64,000 nucleotides of DNA from Burkholderia dolosa (lineage in GTDB: Bacteria; Pseudomonadota; Gammaproteobacteria; Burkholderiales; Burkholderiaceae): NCBI RefSeq assembly GCF_902499135.1, contig NZ_CABVPR010000020.1, forward strand, positions 24,491 through 88,490, read 5' to 3'. The translations under genes and the position numbers were made by a program. The notes under the pieces were generated by a model. The model was not told where the DNA came from and ran no database searches. It worked only from the letters and a program-made list of their open reading frames with translations. Shown here in pieces: positions 16,426-25,734 of this stretch (position 1 is the stretch's first letter; the number at the start of each line of letters is the position of its first letter).

Positions 16426-18162
16426 TTAGCGTGCGAGCGCGGCGCGGACCTTCTCCGCGACCGTCGCCGCGGCCGCGTCGGCCGGCAGCAGCGTCGCTTC
16501 GGTGTCGCGGCGGCCTTGGTACTCGATCTTGCCTTCCTTCAGCCCGCGCTCGCCGATCACGACGCGGTGCGGCACGCCGATCAGCTCCCAGTCCGCGAAC
16601 ATCACGCCCGGGCGCTCGCCGCGATCGTCGAGGATCACGTCGATGCCGGCCGCGACGAGCTCCGCGTACAGCTTGTCGGCGGCCTCGCGCACCGCGTCGC
16701 TGCGGTCGTAGCCCATCGGGCACAGCACGACCTCGAACGGCGCGATCGACTCCGGCCAGATGATGCCCTTGTCGTCGAAGTTCTGTTCGATCGCCGCGCC
16801 GAGAATCCGCGTGATGCCGACGCCGTAGCAGCCCATCAGCATCGGCTGCGGCTTGCCCGATTCGTCGAGGAACGTCGCGCCCATCGCTTCCGAATACTTG
16901 GTGCCGAGCTGGAACACGTGGCCGACTTCGATGCCGCGGCAGATGTCGATCACGCCCTTGCCGTCCGGCGACGGATCGCCCTTCTTCACGTTGCGCACGT
17001 CGGCGACGTCCGGCTCCGGCAGATCGCGGCCCCAGTTCACGCCTGCGATGTGATAGTCGACCTCGTTCGCGCCGACGACGAAGTCGCTCATGTTCGCCAC
17101 CGTGCGATCGGCGATCACCTTCACCGGCTTCTTCGTGCCGATCGGGCCCAGATAGCCGGGCGGCGTGCCGAACCACTCGACGATTTCCTGCTCGGTCGCG
17201 AAGCGATGGTTCTTCAGCCCAGGCAGCTTCGACACCTTGATCTCGTTCAGGTCGTGATCGCCGCGCAGCATCACGAGCCAGATGGTCGGCTCGGTGCCTT
17301 CGTTGTCGGTTGCGAGCACGATCGACTTGATCGTGCGCTCGAGCGGGATGTTCAGCAGCTCGGCGACGGCTTCGCACTTCGCCTTGCCCGGCGTTGCGAC
17401 CTTCTGCAGCGCTTCGACCGGCGCCGCGCGCTCGGCAATCAGCGGCAGCGCTTCGGCCGCCTCGACGTTCGCCGCGAAATCGGACGTCGGGCAGTACGCG
17501 ATCGCATCCTCGCCGGTGTCGGCGATCACGTGGAATTCGTGCGAGAAGTTGCCGCCGATCGAGCCGCTGTCGGCCGCGACCGCACGGAACTCCAGCCCGA
17601 GGCGCGTGAAGATGCGCACGTACGCGTCGTACATCTTGCGATACGACTCGTCGAGACCCGCCGCATCCTTGTCGAACGAGTACGCGTCCTTCATGATGAA
17701 TTCGCGGCCGCGCATCACGCCGAAACGCGGACGAATCTCGTCGCGGAACTTCGTCTGGATCTGGTAGAAGTTCACCGGCATCTGCCGGTAGCTCTTGATC
17801 TGGTTGCGCGCGATGTCGGTGACGACTTCCTCGTGCGTCGGCCCGATCACGAAGTCGTTGTCCTTGCGATCCTTGAAGCGCAGCAGCTCGGGACCGTACT
17901 GCTCCCAGCGGCCCGACTCCTGCCACAGCTCCGCCGGCTGCACGGCCGGCATCAGCAGTTCGATGGCGCCCGCCCGGTTCATTTCCTCGCGCACGATTGC
18001 CTCGACCTTGCGAATCGAACGCAGGCCGATCGGCAGGTAGTTGTAGATGCCGCCGGCGACGCGGCGGATCATGCCGGCGCGCACCATCAGCTTGTGGCTG
18101 ACGATCTCTGCGTCGGCGGGTGCTTCTTTCAGGGTGCCGATAAAGAAACGGGAAGCTTTCAT
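16426..18162 (-). CDS. proS: Prolyl-tRNA synthetase (bacterial type, with editing insert)
   Basis: Charges tRNA-Pro with proline. The 578-residue length fits the bacterial type with an inserted editing domain between class II motifs 2 and 3. The N-terminus [19 protein letters not shown] and the class II segments [38 protein letters not shown] and [14 protein letters not shown] are clear. The anticodon-binding domain ([33 protein letters not shown]) ends the protein. A terminator-like hairpin lies 12 bases before the start codon (18175-18201), which suggests leader-based control. Confidence 0.97.
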   Translation of the reverse strand: MKASRFFIGTLKEAPADAEIVSHKLMVRAGMIRRVAGGIYNYLPIGLRSIRKVEAIVREEMNRAGAIELLMPAVQPAELWQESGRWEQYGPELLRFKDRKDNDFVIGPTHEEVVTDIARNQIKSYRQMPVNFYQIQTKFRDEIRPRFGVMRGREFIMKDAYSFDKDAAGLDESYRKMYDAYVRIFTRLGLEFRAVAADSGSIGGNFSHEFHVIADTGEDAIAYCPTSDFAANVEAAEALPLIAERAAPVEALQKVATPGKAKCEAVAELLNIPLERTIKSIVLATDNEGTEPTIWLVMLRGDHDLNEIKVSKLPGLKNHRFATEQEIVEWFGTPPGYLGPIGTKKPVKVIADRTVANMSDFVVGANEVDYHIAGVNWGRDLPEPDVADVRNVKKGDPSPDGKGVIDICRGIEVGHVFQLGTKYSEAMGATFLDESGKPQPMLMGCYGVGITRILGAAIEQNFDDKGIIWPESIAPFEVVLCPMGYDRSDAVREAADKLYAELVAAGIDVILDDRGERPGVMFADWELIGVPHRVVIGERGLKEGKIEYQGRRDTEATLLPADAAAATVAEKVRAALAR

Positions 18163-18174
18163 GCGGACGGTTCC

Positions 18175-18201
18175 AAAAACGGCGCCCCAGCGCGGGGCGC
18201 C
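18175..18201 (-). promoter_or_regulatory. Terminator-like hairpin in the proS leader (possible attenuator)
   Basis: On the - strand, stem GGCGCCCC / GGGGCGCC with a 5-nt loop is followed by one G and five T, ending 12 bases before the proS ATG. The gene upstream (rppH) runs the other way, so the only transcript that could reach this hairpin is proS itself. This fits a transcription attenuator but is not proof of one. Confidence 0.6.
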
Positions 18202-18341
18202 CGAAAAAGTTTCAAGGTGAAAAAGCTGCGCGCGACGAACGGCGATGGCGCAGATGACGTAGCAGACTAATCAGGGACAATTCAGCCGGCGCGCCCCGCG
18301 CGGATTCGCTCCGTCACGGTGCGCAGCGCCCGTTATCTGTT

Positions 18342-18347
18342 TATAAT
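18342..18347 (+). promoter_or_regulatory. Candidate -10 box of rppH
   Basis: A perfect TATAAT lies 33 bp before the rppH ATG. No good -35 is found at 16-18 bp spacing, so the promoter is only partly supported. Confidence 0.5.
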
Positions 18348-18380
18348 CAAAGCAATTTTAAAGGATTCGAAGGTGGTTGT

Positions 18381-19028
18381 ATGCTGGATCGTGAAGGCTT
18401 TCGCCCGAACGTCGGCATCATCCTCTTGAACGCGCGCAACGAGGTGTTTTGGGGCAAACGGCTCCGCGAGCATTCCTGGCAGTTTCCTCAAGGCGGGATC
18501 AAGTACGGCGAGACCCCCATGCAGGCGATGTACCGGGAACTGCACGAGGAGACGGGCCTGCTGCCGGAACACGTCAAGATAATCGGTCGTACTCGCGACT
18601 GGTTGCGTTACGAGGTGCCTGACAAGTTCATCAAACGCGAAGTACGCGGTCATTACCGCGGCCAGAAGCAGATCTGGTTCCTGCTGCGGATGGTCGGACG
18701 CGATTGCGACATTTGCTTGCGCGCGACCGATCACCCGGAGTTCGATGCGTGGCGCTGGAACGAGTACTGGGTGCCGCTCGATGCGGTAATCGAGTTCAAG
18801 CGGGATGTCTATCAGTTGGCGCTGACGGAACTGTCGCGCTTCCTGCGCCGCCCAGCGCAGCGAGCCGACAAGCCGCGTGGGCCGCGTCCGCCGCGCTATC
18901 CGCGCGTGCTGGGCGCGCAGCCTCCGCAGACGTTAACGAATGTCGACACATCGGTCGTCTGCTCCGAGGTCGAAGTGGAAGCGAGCACGCTCGACGAGAT
19001 GCCGCCCCGCGTGATCGTCGGAAAGTGA
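18381..19028 (+). CDS. rppH: RNA pyrophosphohydrolase RppH (Nudix)
   Basis: Removes pyrophosphate from the 5' end of triphosphorylated RNA and so starts RNase E-dependent decay. The 215-residue protein starts [17 protein letters not shown], and the Nudix box [17 protein letters not shown] plus HEETGL is intact near residues 37-59. The family segments [14 protein letters not shown] and [11 protein letters not shown] are present. The last 55 residues are a basic, proline-rich tail longer than in E. coli RppH (176 residues), typical of Burkholderia homologues. AAGGTGG lies upstream of the ATG. It is divergent from proS. Confidence 0.95.
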   Translation: MLDREGFRPNVGIILLNARNEVFWGKRLREHSWQFPQGGIKYGETPMQAMYRELHEETGLLPEHVKIIGRTRDWLRYEVPDKFIKREVRGHYRGQKQIWFLLRMVGRDCDICLRATDHPEFDAWRWNEYWVPLDAVIEFKRDVYQLALTELSRFLRRPAQRADKPRGPRPPRYPRVLGAQPPQTLTNVDTSVVCSEVEVEASTLDEMPPRVIVGK

Positions 19029-19047
19029 CGAGTCGAACTGCAAGACC

Positions 19048-19078
19048 GGGCGCGACCTTGGTGTCGCGCCCTTTTTTT
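19048..19078 (+). terminator. Intrinsic terminator after rppH, abutting the next gene
   Basis: Perfect 9-bp stem GGGCGCGAC / GTCGCGCCC with a 6-nt loop and seven T. The T tract ends 14 bases before the start codon of the CNP1-like gene, just ahead of its GAGGA ribosome binding site. Confidence 0.9.
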
Positions 19079-19092
19079 ACGAGGAATGCATA

Positions 19093-19650
19093 TTGAAAGC
19101 GATTGCTCTCGCGCTCGCATCGATCGCAGCGGCGGCCGCCCTGGCCGGCTGCGCGAATTCGAAGGCGCCGACGAACAAGGATGACAGCGCGTTCGTGTAT
19201 CTGCTCGATCGTCAGGGCACGTGGAAGGAAAACGCCGTCGATACGCTGCCTCCGCTGCCGCAGCCCGGCGATTTGCTGCCGTTCAACGTGTCGCAGAACA
19301 CGCCGCTCAAGTTTTTCGTCGATGCGAAGTCGCTTGCAGTGGGCAGCGACGGCGTCGTGCGCTATACGGTCGTCGTCACGAGCCCGGCGGGCGCGCGCAA
19401 CGTGATCTACGAGGGCATTCGTTGCGATACGTACGAATGGCGTCAGTATGCGGGGCTGAATTCCGACCACGACGGCTGGGATCGCACGGTCGAGAACGAC
19501 TGGCGGCGCATCGAAAACGGCGAACTGAACGCATATCACGCGGCGCTGTACCAGGACTACTTCTGCGCGAACAAGATGCCGCAGGGTACGACGCAGCAGA
19601 TTCTGGAAAACATCCGGTTCCATCGCACCGCGATGAGTCAGCTGCGTTGA
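19093..19650 (+). CDS. CNP1-like family lipoprotein
   Basis: A 185-residue predicted lipoprotein. It starts at a TTG (19093) preceded by GAGGA; the nearby ATG at 19086 is out of frame. The signal peptide KAIALALASIAAAAALAGC ends in a lipobox at C19. The remainder (FVYLLDRQGTWKENAVDTL, NVIYEGIRCDTYEWR, LYQDYFCANK) matches the CNP1 family first seen in Neisseria, whose function is unknown. Cysteines in RCDTYE and YFCANK could form a disulfide. A bidirectional terminator follows at 19681. Confidence 0.87.
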   Translation: MKAIALALASIAAAAALAGCANSKAPTNKDDSAFVYLLDRQGTWKENAVDTLPPLPQPGDLLPFNVSQNTPLKFFVDAKSLAVGSDGVVRYTVVVTSPAGARNVIYEGIRCDTYEWRQYAGLNSDHDGWDRTVENDWRRIENGELNAYHAALYQDYFCANKMPQGTTQQILENIRFHRTAMSQLR

Positions 19651-19680
19651 CGTCGCGGCGCGGATCATTCGCGCTGCATG

Positions 19681-19717
19681 CGACAAAAAAGCCCGCATCG
19701 TGCGGGCTTTTTTGTCG
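19681..19717. terminator. Bidirectional intrinsic terminator between the CNP1-like gene and proB
   Basis: A perfect 17-bp inverted repeat (19681-19697 / 19701-19717) with a TCG loop. The core GCCCGCA/TGCGGGC is flanked by six A on the left and six T on the right, so it works as a terminator on both strands for the two converging genes. Confidence 0.95.
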
Positions 19718-19740
19718 TCGACCGGCACGACACCGGCGGC

Positions 19741-20859
19741 TCACACGAGCACGAGGTTGTCGCGATGGATCAACTCCGGCTCGAGCATATAGCCGAGCAC
19801 GGTCTCGATCTCGCCGCTCGGTTTGCGCTGAATCAGCTTCGACTCCGCGCTGCTGTAGTTCGTGAGGCCGCGCGCGACTTCGCGGCCGTCCGGCCCGACG
19901 CACGCGATCACCTCGCCGCGCGCGAACACGCCTTGCACGTCCGTCACGCCGATCGGCAGCAGGCTTTTGCCTCCGGCCGTCAGTTTCTCGACCGCGCCGG
20001 CGTCGATGACGACGTGGCCGCGCACCTGCAGGTGATCGGCCATCCATTGCTTGCGCGCGGCCATCCGCGCGGTGCGCGCGATCAGCTGTGTGCCGATCGC
20101 CTCGCCTGCCGCCAGCCGCACGAGCACGTCGGCCTCCCGGCCGCTCGCGATCACCGTGTTCGCGCCGCTGTGCGCAGCACGCTTCGCTGCGAGGATCTTC
20201 GTCAGCATCCCGCCGCGGCCGAGGCTCGAGCCCGCACCGCCCGCCATCGCCTCCAGCTCGGGTGCGCCCGCATTGGCCTGCTCAACGAGCGTCGCGTTCG
20301 GATCCTTGCGCGGATCGGCGGTGAACAGCCCGGACTGGTCGGTCAGGATGATCAGCGCATCGCCTTCGATCAGATTCGCGACGAGCGCGCCGAGCGTGTC
20401 GTTGTCGCCGAACTTGATCTCGTCGGTGACGACCGTGTCGTTCTCGTTGATGATCGGCACGACGCCGAGCCGCAGCAGCGTAAGCAGCGTCGAGCGCGCA
20501 TTGAGGTAGCGTTCGCGGTCGGCGAGATCGGCATGCGTGAGCAGGATCTGCGCGGTACGGATGTCGTGCTCGGAGAAACGGCTTTCGTAGACCTGCGCGA
20601 GGCCCATCTGACCGACTGCTGCAGCGGCCTGCAGTTCGTCGATCTCACGCGGCCGCTTGCTCCAGCCGAGCCGCTGCATCCCTTCCGCGATGGCGCCCGA
20701 GCTGACGAGCACGACTTCCTTGCCTTGGGCGCGCAGCGCGGCAATCTGCGCAGCCCAGCGGCCGATCGCAGCATGATCGAGCCCTTTGCCGTCGTTGGTT
20801 ACGAGGCTGGAGCCCACCTTCACCACCAATCGCTTCGAATCCGCGATGATCGAACGCAT
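19741..20859 (-). CDS. proB: Glutamate 5-kinase
   Basis: First enzyme of proline synthesis from glutamate; feedback-inhibited by proline in known homologues. The 372-residue protein has the amino acid kinase domain ([14 protein letters not shown] at the N-terminus, [13 protein letters not shown] near residue 50, [21 protein letters not shown] near 135) and a C-terminal PUA domain ([17 protein letters not shown] onward). It lies 77 bp after obg on the same strand; the obg-proB order is common in betaproteobacteria, so cotranscription is likely. Confidence 0.97.
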   Translation of the reverse strand: MRSIIADSKRLVVKVGSSLVTNDGKGLDHAAIGRWAAQIAALRAQGKEVVLVSSGAIAEGMQRLGWSKRPREIDELQAAAAVGQMGLAQVYESRFSEHDIRTAQILLTHADLADRERYLNARSTLLTLLRLGVVPIINENDTVVTDEIKFGDNDTLGALVANLIEGDALIILTDQSGLFTADPRKDPNATLVEQANAGAPELEAMAGGAGSSLGRGGMLTKILAAKRAAHSGANTVIASGREADVLVRLAAGEAIGTQLIARTARMAARKQWMADHLQVRGHVVIDAGAVEKLTAGGKSLLPIGVTDVQGVFARGEVIACVGPDGREVARGLTNYSSAESKLIQRKPSGEIETVLGYMLEPELIHRDNLVLV

Positions 20860-20936
20860 CGTGCGCTGTCTCCTGTGTGATGCGCGATTGAAAATTCAGT
20901 GCGCCAGACCGCTCGTCCGGCGCGTTCCGCAGCCGC

Positions 20937-22052
<1,116 letters not shown>

Positions 22053-22175
22053 TTACTCCGTCCAGTATTTCCGCTATTGTGCCGCGCGCCGGCGAGCTTG
22101 AACAATCGGCCATTCGGCCATCGTTCGCCGGATACGCGGCGGCCGCCGCCACGCACATGCGTGCGACGACCAAAT

Positions 22176-22204
22176 AAAAAAGGCCCCGCGTAGACTGCGG
22201 GGCC
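22176..22204 (-). terminator. Intrinsic terminator between rpmA and obg
   Basis: Stem GGCCCCGC / GCGGGGCC with a 7-nt loop. The six A at 22176-22181 on the + strand give a T tract on the - strand. It probably ends most rplU-rpmA transcripts and leaves obg to read-through or its own promoter. Confidence 0.85.
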
Positions 22205-22234
22205 TTTCGGCTACGAAGCCCGGGATGCCTGAAT

Positions 22235-22498
22235 TCAGGCAGCTGCCGGGACGACGATGACCGTATGCTTCTTGTCCGCGCCCTTCGTCGCGAACTTCAC
22301 GTGACCGTCGACCAGCGCGAACAGGGTGTGATCCTTGCCCATGCCGACGTTCTCGCCAGCGTGCATGCGCGTGCCGCGCTGACGCACGATGATGCCGCCT
22401 GCGTTGATCGCTTGGCCGCCGTACACCTTCACGCCGAGACGTTTCGACTCGGAGTCGCGGCCGTTCCGGGACGAGCCGCCTGCCTTTTTGTGTGCCAT
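22235..22498 (-). CDS. rpmA: 50S ribosomal protein L27
   Basis: Ribosomal protein L27 (87 residues), located near the peptidyl transferase centre. The N-terminus [20 protein letters not shown] is the standard proteobacterial form, and [21 protein letters not shown] is the family core. It follows rplU by 24 bp. Confidence 0.98.
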   Translation of the reverse strand: MAHKKAGGSSRNGRDSESKRLGVKVYGGQAINAGGIIVRQRGTRMHAGENVGMGKDHTLFALVDGHVKFATKGADKKHTVIVVPAAA

Positions 22499-22522
22499 CT
22501 GATTGCTCCTTTACCGAGGCGC

Positions 22523-22834
22523 TTACGCGTTGATCGCGTCGATGCGCAGCTCAGTGTAGTTCTGGCGGTGGCCGCCGTGCTTTTGGTAGTGCTTCCGGCG
22601 ACGCATCTTGAAGATGGTGACCTTGGCGTGACGACCGTGCGACACGACGGTGGCCTTGACGGAAGCCCCACTGACCAGCGGCGTACCGAACTTAATCGAT
22701 TCGCCTTCGCCCACTGCGAGAACCTGGTCGAGCGTGATTTCAGCGTCAATGTCAGCCGGTATCTGTTCTACTTTGAGTTTTTCGCCAACGGCAACCTTGT
22801 ACTGCTTGCCGCCGGTTTTTATGACCGCGTACAT
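22523..22834 (-). CDS. rplU: 50S ribosomal protein L21
   Basis: Ribosomal protein L21 (103 residues), which binds 23S rRNA. The start [20 protein letters not shown] fixes the ATG at 22834; the longer upstream frame has no support. The C-terminal [19 protein letters not shown] motif is typical. A strong promoter lies about 55 bp upstream (22889-22917). Confidence 0.98.
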   Translation of the reverse strand: MYAVIKTGGKQYKVAVGEKLKVEQIPADIDAEITLDQVLAVGEGESIKFGTPLVSGASVKATVVSHGRHAKVTIFKMRRRKHYQKHGGHRQNYTELRIDAINA

Positions 22835-22888
22835 TGAGAACCTCACTCTGGATCCATTTTTCCGCACACCACGCGCGGAAAACACGTG

Positions 22889-22917
22889 ATTATACAGAGG
22901 GTTAGCATCGAAGTCAA
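22889..22917 (-). promoter_or_regulatory. rplU-rpmA promoter
   Basis: On the - strand, TTGACT (22912-22917, 5 of 6) and TATAAT (22889-22894, 6 of 6) are separated by exactly 17 bp. This is one of the best sigma-70 matches in the window and suits a ribosomal protein operon. Confidence 0.85.
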
Positions 22918-23011
22918 AGCCGATCCGCGATTGCCGGATGCGCGCTTCGGCCGAACGGCCAAAATCGCGGCCCGGGCACGTCCGACAGACCGGGATATCG
23001 CCGATTCGACT

Positions 23012-23017
23012 TATAAT
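23012..23017 (+). promoter_or_regulatory. Candidate -10 box of ispB
   Basis: A perfect TATAAT lies 26 bp before the ispB ATG, in the divergent rplU/ispB gap. No convincing -35 is present at the expected spacing. Confidence 0.5.
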
Positions 23018-23043
23018 CCGCGGCATCACCCAATTCCATCATC

Positions 23044-24039
23044 ATGTCGTCGTCCACCGCCTCCCCCACCCTCAGCGCCGCCCATCTGCTCGCCCCGATC
23101 GCCAGCGACATGGAGCAGGTGAATCGCGTCATTCGGCAAAGCCTCGCGTCGGACGTGCTGCTGATCAACCAGATCGCCGAATACATCATCGGCGCGGGCG
23201 GCAAGCGGCTGCGTCCGGCATTGTTGCTGCTGGTCGCCGGCGCGCTCGGCGAAACGTCTCATCAGCGGCACGTGCTCGCCGCGGTCGTCGAGTTCATTCA
23301 TACGGCGACGCTGCTGCACGACGACGTCGTCGACGAATCCGAATTGCGGCGCGGTCGCCAGACGGCCAATGCGCTGTTCGGCAATGCGGCCAGCGTGCTG
23401 GTAGGCGACTATCTGTATTCGCGATCGTTCGAGATGATGGTCGGCGTCGGCAAGATGCGCGTGATGGAGATCCTGTCCGAAGCGACGACGATCATCTCCG
23501 AAGGCGAAGTGCTGCAACTGCTGAACATGCACGACGCCGACGTCGACGAAACGCGCTACATGCAGGTGATCCGCTACAAGACGGCGAAGCTGTTCGAAGC
23601 GTCGGCCCGGCTCGGCGCGGTGCTCGCAGGCGCGGACGCGCCGACCGAAGCGGCGGCGGCCGAATACGGTCGCCGGATCGGCACCGCGTTCCAGATCATG
23701 GACGACTGGCTCGATTACGCAGGCACCGCCGAGGCAATGGGCAAGAACGCCGGCGACGACCTGCGCGAAGGCAAGCCGACGCTGCCGCTCATCTATCTGA
23801 TCGAACGCGGCACGCCGGAACAGTCGGCGCTTGCGCGCGAGGCGATCGAACAGGGCGGCACCGATCGCTTCGACACGATTTTCGATGCGATCACGCGCTC
23901 GGGAGCGCTGGATCACACGCTCGAATGCGCACGGCAGGAAGCCCAGGCCGCAGCTGCGGCAATCGCCGCGTTCCCCGATTCGATCTATAAGGAAAGCCTG
24001 CTCGGATTGTGCTCGTATTCGACGTCGCGGCAGTCGTAA
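23044..24039 (+). CDS. ispB: Octaprenyl diphosphate synthase
   Basis: Trans-prenyltransferase that builds the polyprenyl side chain of ubiquinone. The 331-residue protein has the first aspartate-rich motif LLHDDVVDESELRRGR near residue 93 and the second QIMDDWLDYAG near residue 218, both needed for magnesium-diphosphate binding, plus GGKRLRPALLLL near residue 56. It is divergent from rplU, an arrangement also known in E. coli. Chain length (eight units expected in Burkholderia) is inferred from the taxon. Confidence 0.95.
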   Translation: MSSSTASPTLSAAHLLAPIASDMEQVNRVIRQSLASDVLLINQIAEYIIGAGGKRLRPALLLLVAGALGETSHQRHVLAAVVEFIHTATLLHDDVVDESELRRGRQTANALFGNAASVLVGDYLYSRSFEMMVGVGKMRVMEILSEATTIISEGEVLQLLNMHDADVDETRYMQVIRYKTAKLFEASARLGAVLAGADAPTEAAAAEYGRRIGTAFQIMDDWLDYAGTAEAMGKNAGDDLREGKPTLPLIYLIERGTPEQSALAREAIEQGGTDRFDTIFDAITRSGALDHTLECARQEAQAAAAAIAAFPDSIYKESLLGLCSYSTSRQS

Positions 24040-24197
24040 TGCGCCGCGCGCGTTCGGTACGAACGCCCGGCGGCGACCTGCCCCGAAAAATTTCTTCGCC
24101 GAGGTATTCCATTTTCGAAGAAACGCCGCTATAGTTATGTTCTTGCTCGACGACGCAGCAGTCTTCAAGAAGATCGTGAAATCGTCCGAGTCCAAAT

Positions 24198-24274
24198 CGG
24201 GGTGTAGCTTAGCCTGGTAGAGCGCTACGTTCGGGACGTAGAGGCCGGAGGTTCGAATCCTCTCACCCCGACCA
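24198..24274 (+). tRNA. tRNA-Pro (anticodon CGG)
   Basis: A 77-nt tRNA. The acceptor stem CGGGGTG pairs with CACCCCG and the CCA end is encoded (24272-24274). The anticodon arm is CTACG-TTCGGGA-CGTAG, giving anticodon CGG, which reads CCG proline codons. The T arm contains GGTTCGAATCC. A terminator follows 13 bp later. The 3' end is intact and no integrase is next to it. Confidence 0.97.
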
Positions 24275-24287
24275 GATTTGCAAAAAA

Positions 24288-24315
24288 CCGTGCACGCCGT
24301 GCACGGTTTTTTTTT
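24288..24315 (+). terminator. Intrinsic terminator after tRNA-Pro
   Basis: Perfect 8-bp stem CCGTGCAC / GTGCACGG with a 3-nt loop, followed by nine T on the + strand. Six A precede the stem. Confidence 0.93.
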
Positions 24316-24414
24316 GCCCGTACACGCTGTCGACACGTGCCGCGCACGACACATCGCGGCCGCCGGCCTCTGCTATATTCGCTCCATCCCTGTCCTTCAC
24401 TCCCTTTCCGCCGC

Positions 24415-25704
24415 GTGGACCAAATTCCCTTATGGGCGCAAATCGGCGCCGTCTTCCTGCTTCTCCTCTGTTCCAGCTTCTTTTCGATTTCCGAGACCGC
24501 GATGATGGCGCTCAACCGTCATCGGCTGAAGCATCTCGCCGGTCAGGGCGCGCTCGGCGCAAAAACCGCGCAGGGCCTCCTTACTCGCACCGACTTGCTG
24601 CTCAGCGTGATCCTGATCGGCAACAACCTGTTCAACACGATCATTCCGGTGCTCACGACGTCGATCGCGCTCCATACGTTCGGCCGTAACAATCTCGCGC
24701 TGTCGATCGCGACCGGCATCGTCGCGTTCCTGATCATCGTATTCGCCGAAATCGCGCCGAAGATCGTCGGCGCGACGTTTCCCGAGCGCATCGCGCTGCC
24801 CGCGAGCCTCGTGATCGCGCCGCTGATGCGCGTGTTCAAGCCGGTCGTCTGGTTCGTCAACGCGCTCGCGAACGGCGTGCTGTGGGTGTTGCGCATCAAC
24901 ACGAAGAAGGGTCGCGATCAGCGCATGTCGGCCGACGAGCTGCGGGCGATCGTGCTCGAGTCGAGCAGCTTCATGCCGACCAAGCACCGCAGCATCCTGC
25001 TGAATCTGTTCGACCTCGAGAACATTACCGTCGACGACGTGATGGTGCCGCGCCGCCAGATCGAGTCGCTGAACTTCTACGCGCCGCTCGACGACATCCT
25101 GCATCAGCTCGAAACCTGCTATCACAACCGTCTGATCGTCTATGAAGGCGATATCGACAAGGTGCTCGGCGTGCTGCACGTACGCAAGACGCTCACCGCG
25201 TTGCACAACCAGGAATTCGATCGCGAAACGCTGCGCGCGCTGCTCGCCGAGCCGTATTACGTGCCGTCCGGCACGCCGGTCGTTCAGCAACTGCAGTATT
25301 TTCAGGAAAGCCGGCAACGCACCGCGCTCGTCGTCAACGAGTACGGGGAGCTCGAAGGCCTCGTGACGCCGGAAGACATCATCGAGGAGCTGATCGGCGA
25401 ATTCACGACGTCGATGCCGCGCAGCGAACGTGCGGGCGGCTGGGACGACAACGGCGAATGCATCGTGGCGGCCAGCATGCCGCTGCGCGAACTGAACCGC
25501 TGGCTGCACCTGAAGCTGCCGACCGACGGGCCGAAGACGCTGAACGGCCTGATCCTCGAGATCCTCGAGGAGATTCCGGAAGGCGACGTGTGCCTGAAAA
25601 TCGGCGACGTGATGCTCGAAGTGATGCGCAGCGACGATCAGGCGGTACGCACCGTCAAGCTGTTCAAGCCGCGCGGCGCGCGCGCGCGCGCCGCGGCGCG
25701 CTAG
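24415..25704 (+). CDS. HlyC/CorC-family membrane protein (DUF21, CBS pair, CorC domain)
   Basis: A 429-residue inner membrane protein of the CNNM/CorC family, linked to magnesium or cobalt efflux in relatives. I chose the GTG at 24415 ((M)DQIPLWAQIGAVFLLLL), where homologues begin; an upstream TTG frame lacks support. The DUF21 domain covers about residues 1-190 with four hydrophobic helices (SSFFSISETAMMALNRHRL, then GIVAFLIIVFAEIAPK). A CBS pair follows (VMVPRRQIESLNFYAPLDD, YGELEGLVTPEDIIEELIGE), then the CorC_HlyC domain. TATATT at 24374-24379 is a candidate -10. Ion specificity is not shown. Confidence 0.9.
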   Translation: MDQIPLWAQIGAVFLLLLCSSFFSISETAMMALNRHRLKHLAGQGALGAKTAQGLLTRTDLLLSVILIGNNLFNTIIPVLTTSIALHTFGRNNLALSIATGIVAFLIIVFAEIAPKIVGATFPERIALPASLVIAPLMRVFKPVVWFVNALANGVLWVLRINTKKGRDQRMSADELRAIVLESSSFMPTKHRSILLNLFDLENITVDDVMVPRRQIESLNFYAPLDDILHQLETCYHNRLIVYEGDIDKVLGVLHVRKTLTALHNQEFDRETLRALLAEPYYVPSGTPVVQQLQYFQESRQRTALVVNEYGELEGLVTPEDIIEELIGEFTTSMPRSERAGGWDDNGECIVAASMPLRELNRWLHLKLPTDGPKTLNGLILEILEEIPEGDVCLKIGDVMLEVMRSDDQAVRTVKLFKPRGARARAAAR

Positions 25705-25734
25705 CCGAACGGCCGACTGCCGGCGCCGGCCGCG

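Noticed and set aside
13622-17926. A 1434-codon open frame on the - strand antisense to ffh, hpt and part of proS
   Set aside because: It is a high-GC shadow frame: the other strand or frame carries clear conserved genes, and its arginine-rich translation resembles no family.
24198-24274. tRNA-Pro as a possible integration site for a genomic island
   Set aside because: No integrase gene, repeat of the tRNA 3' end or foreign-looking sequence follows; the next gene is a core CorC-type protein.
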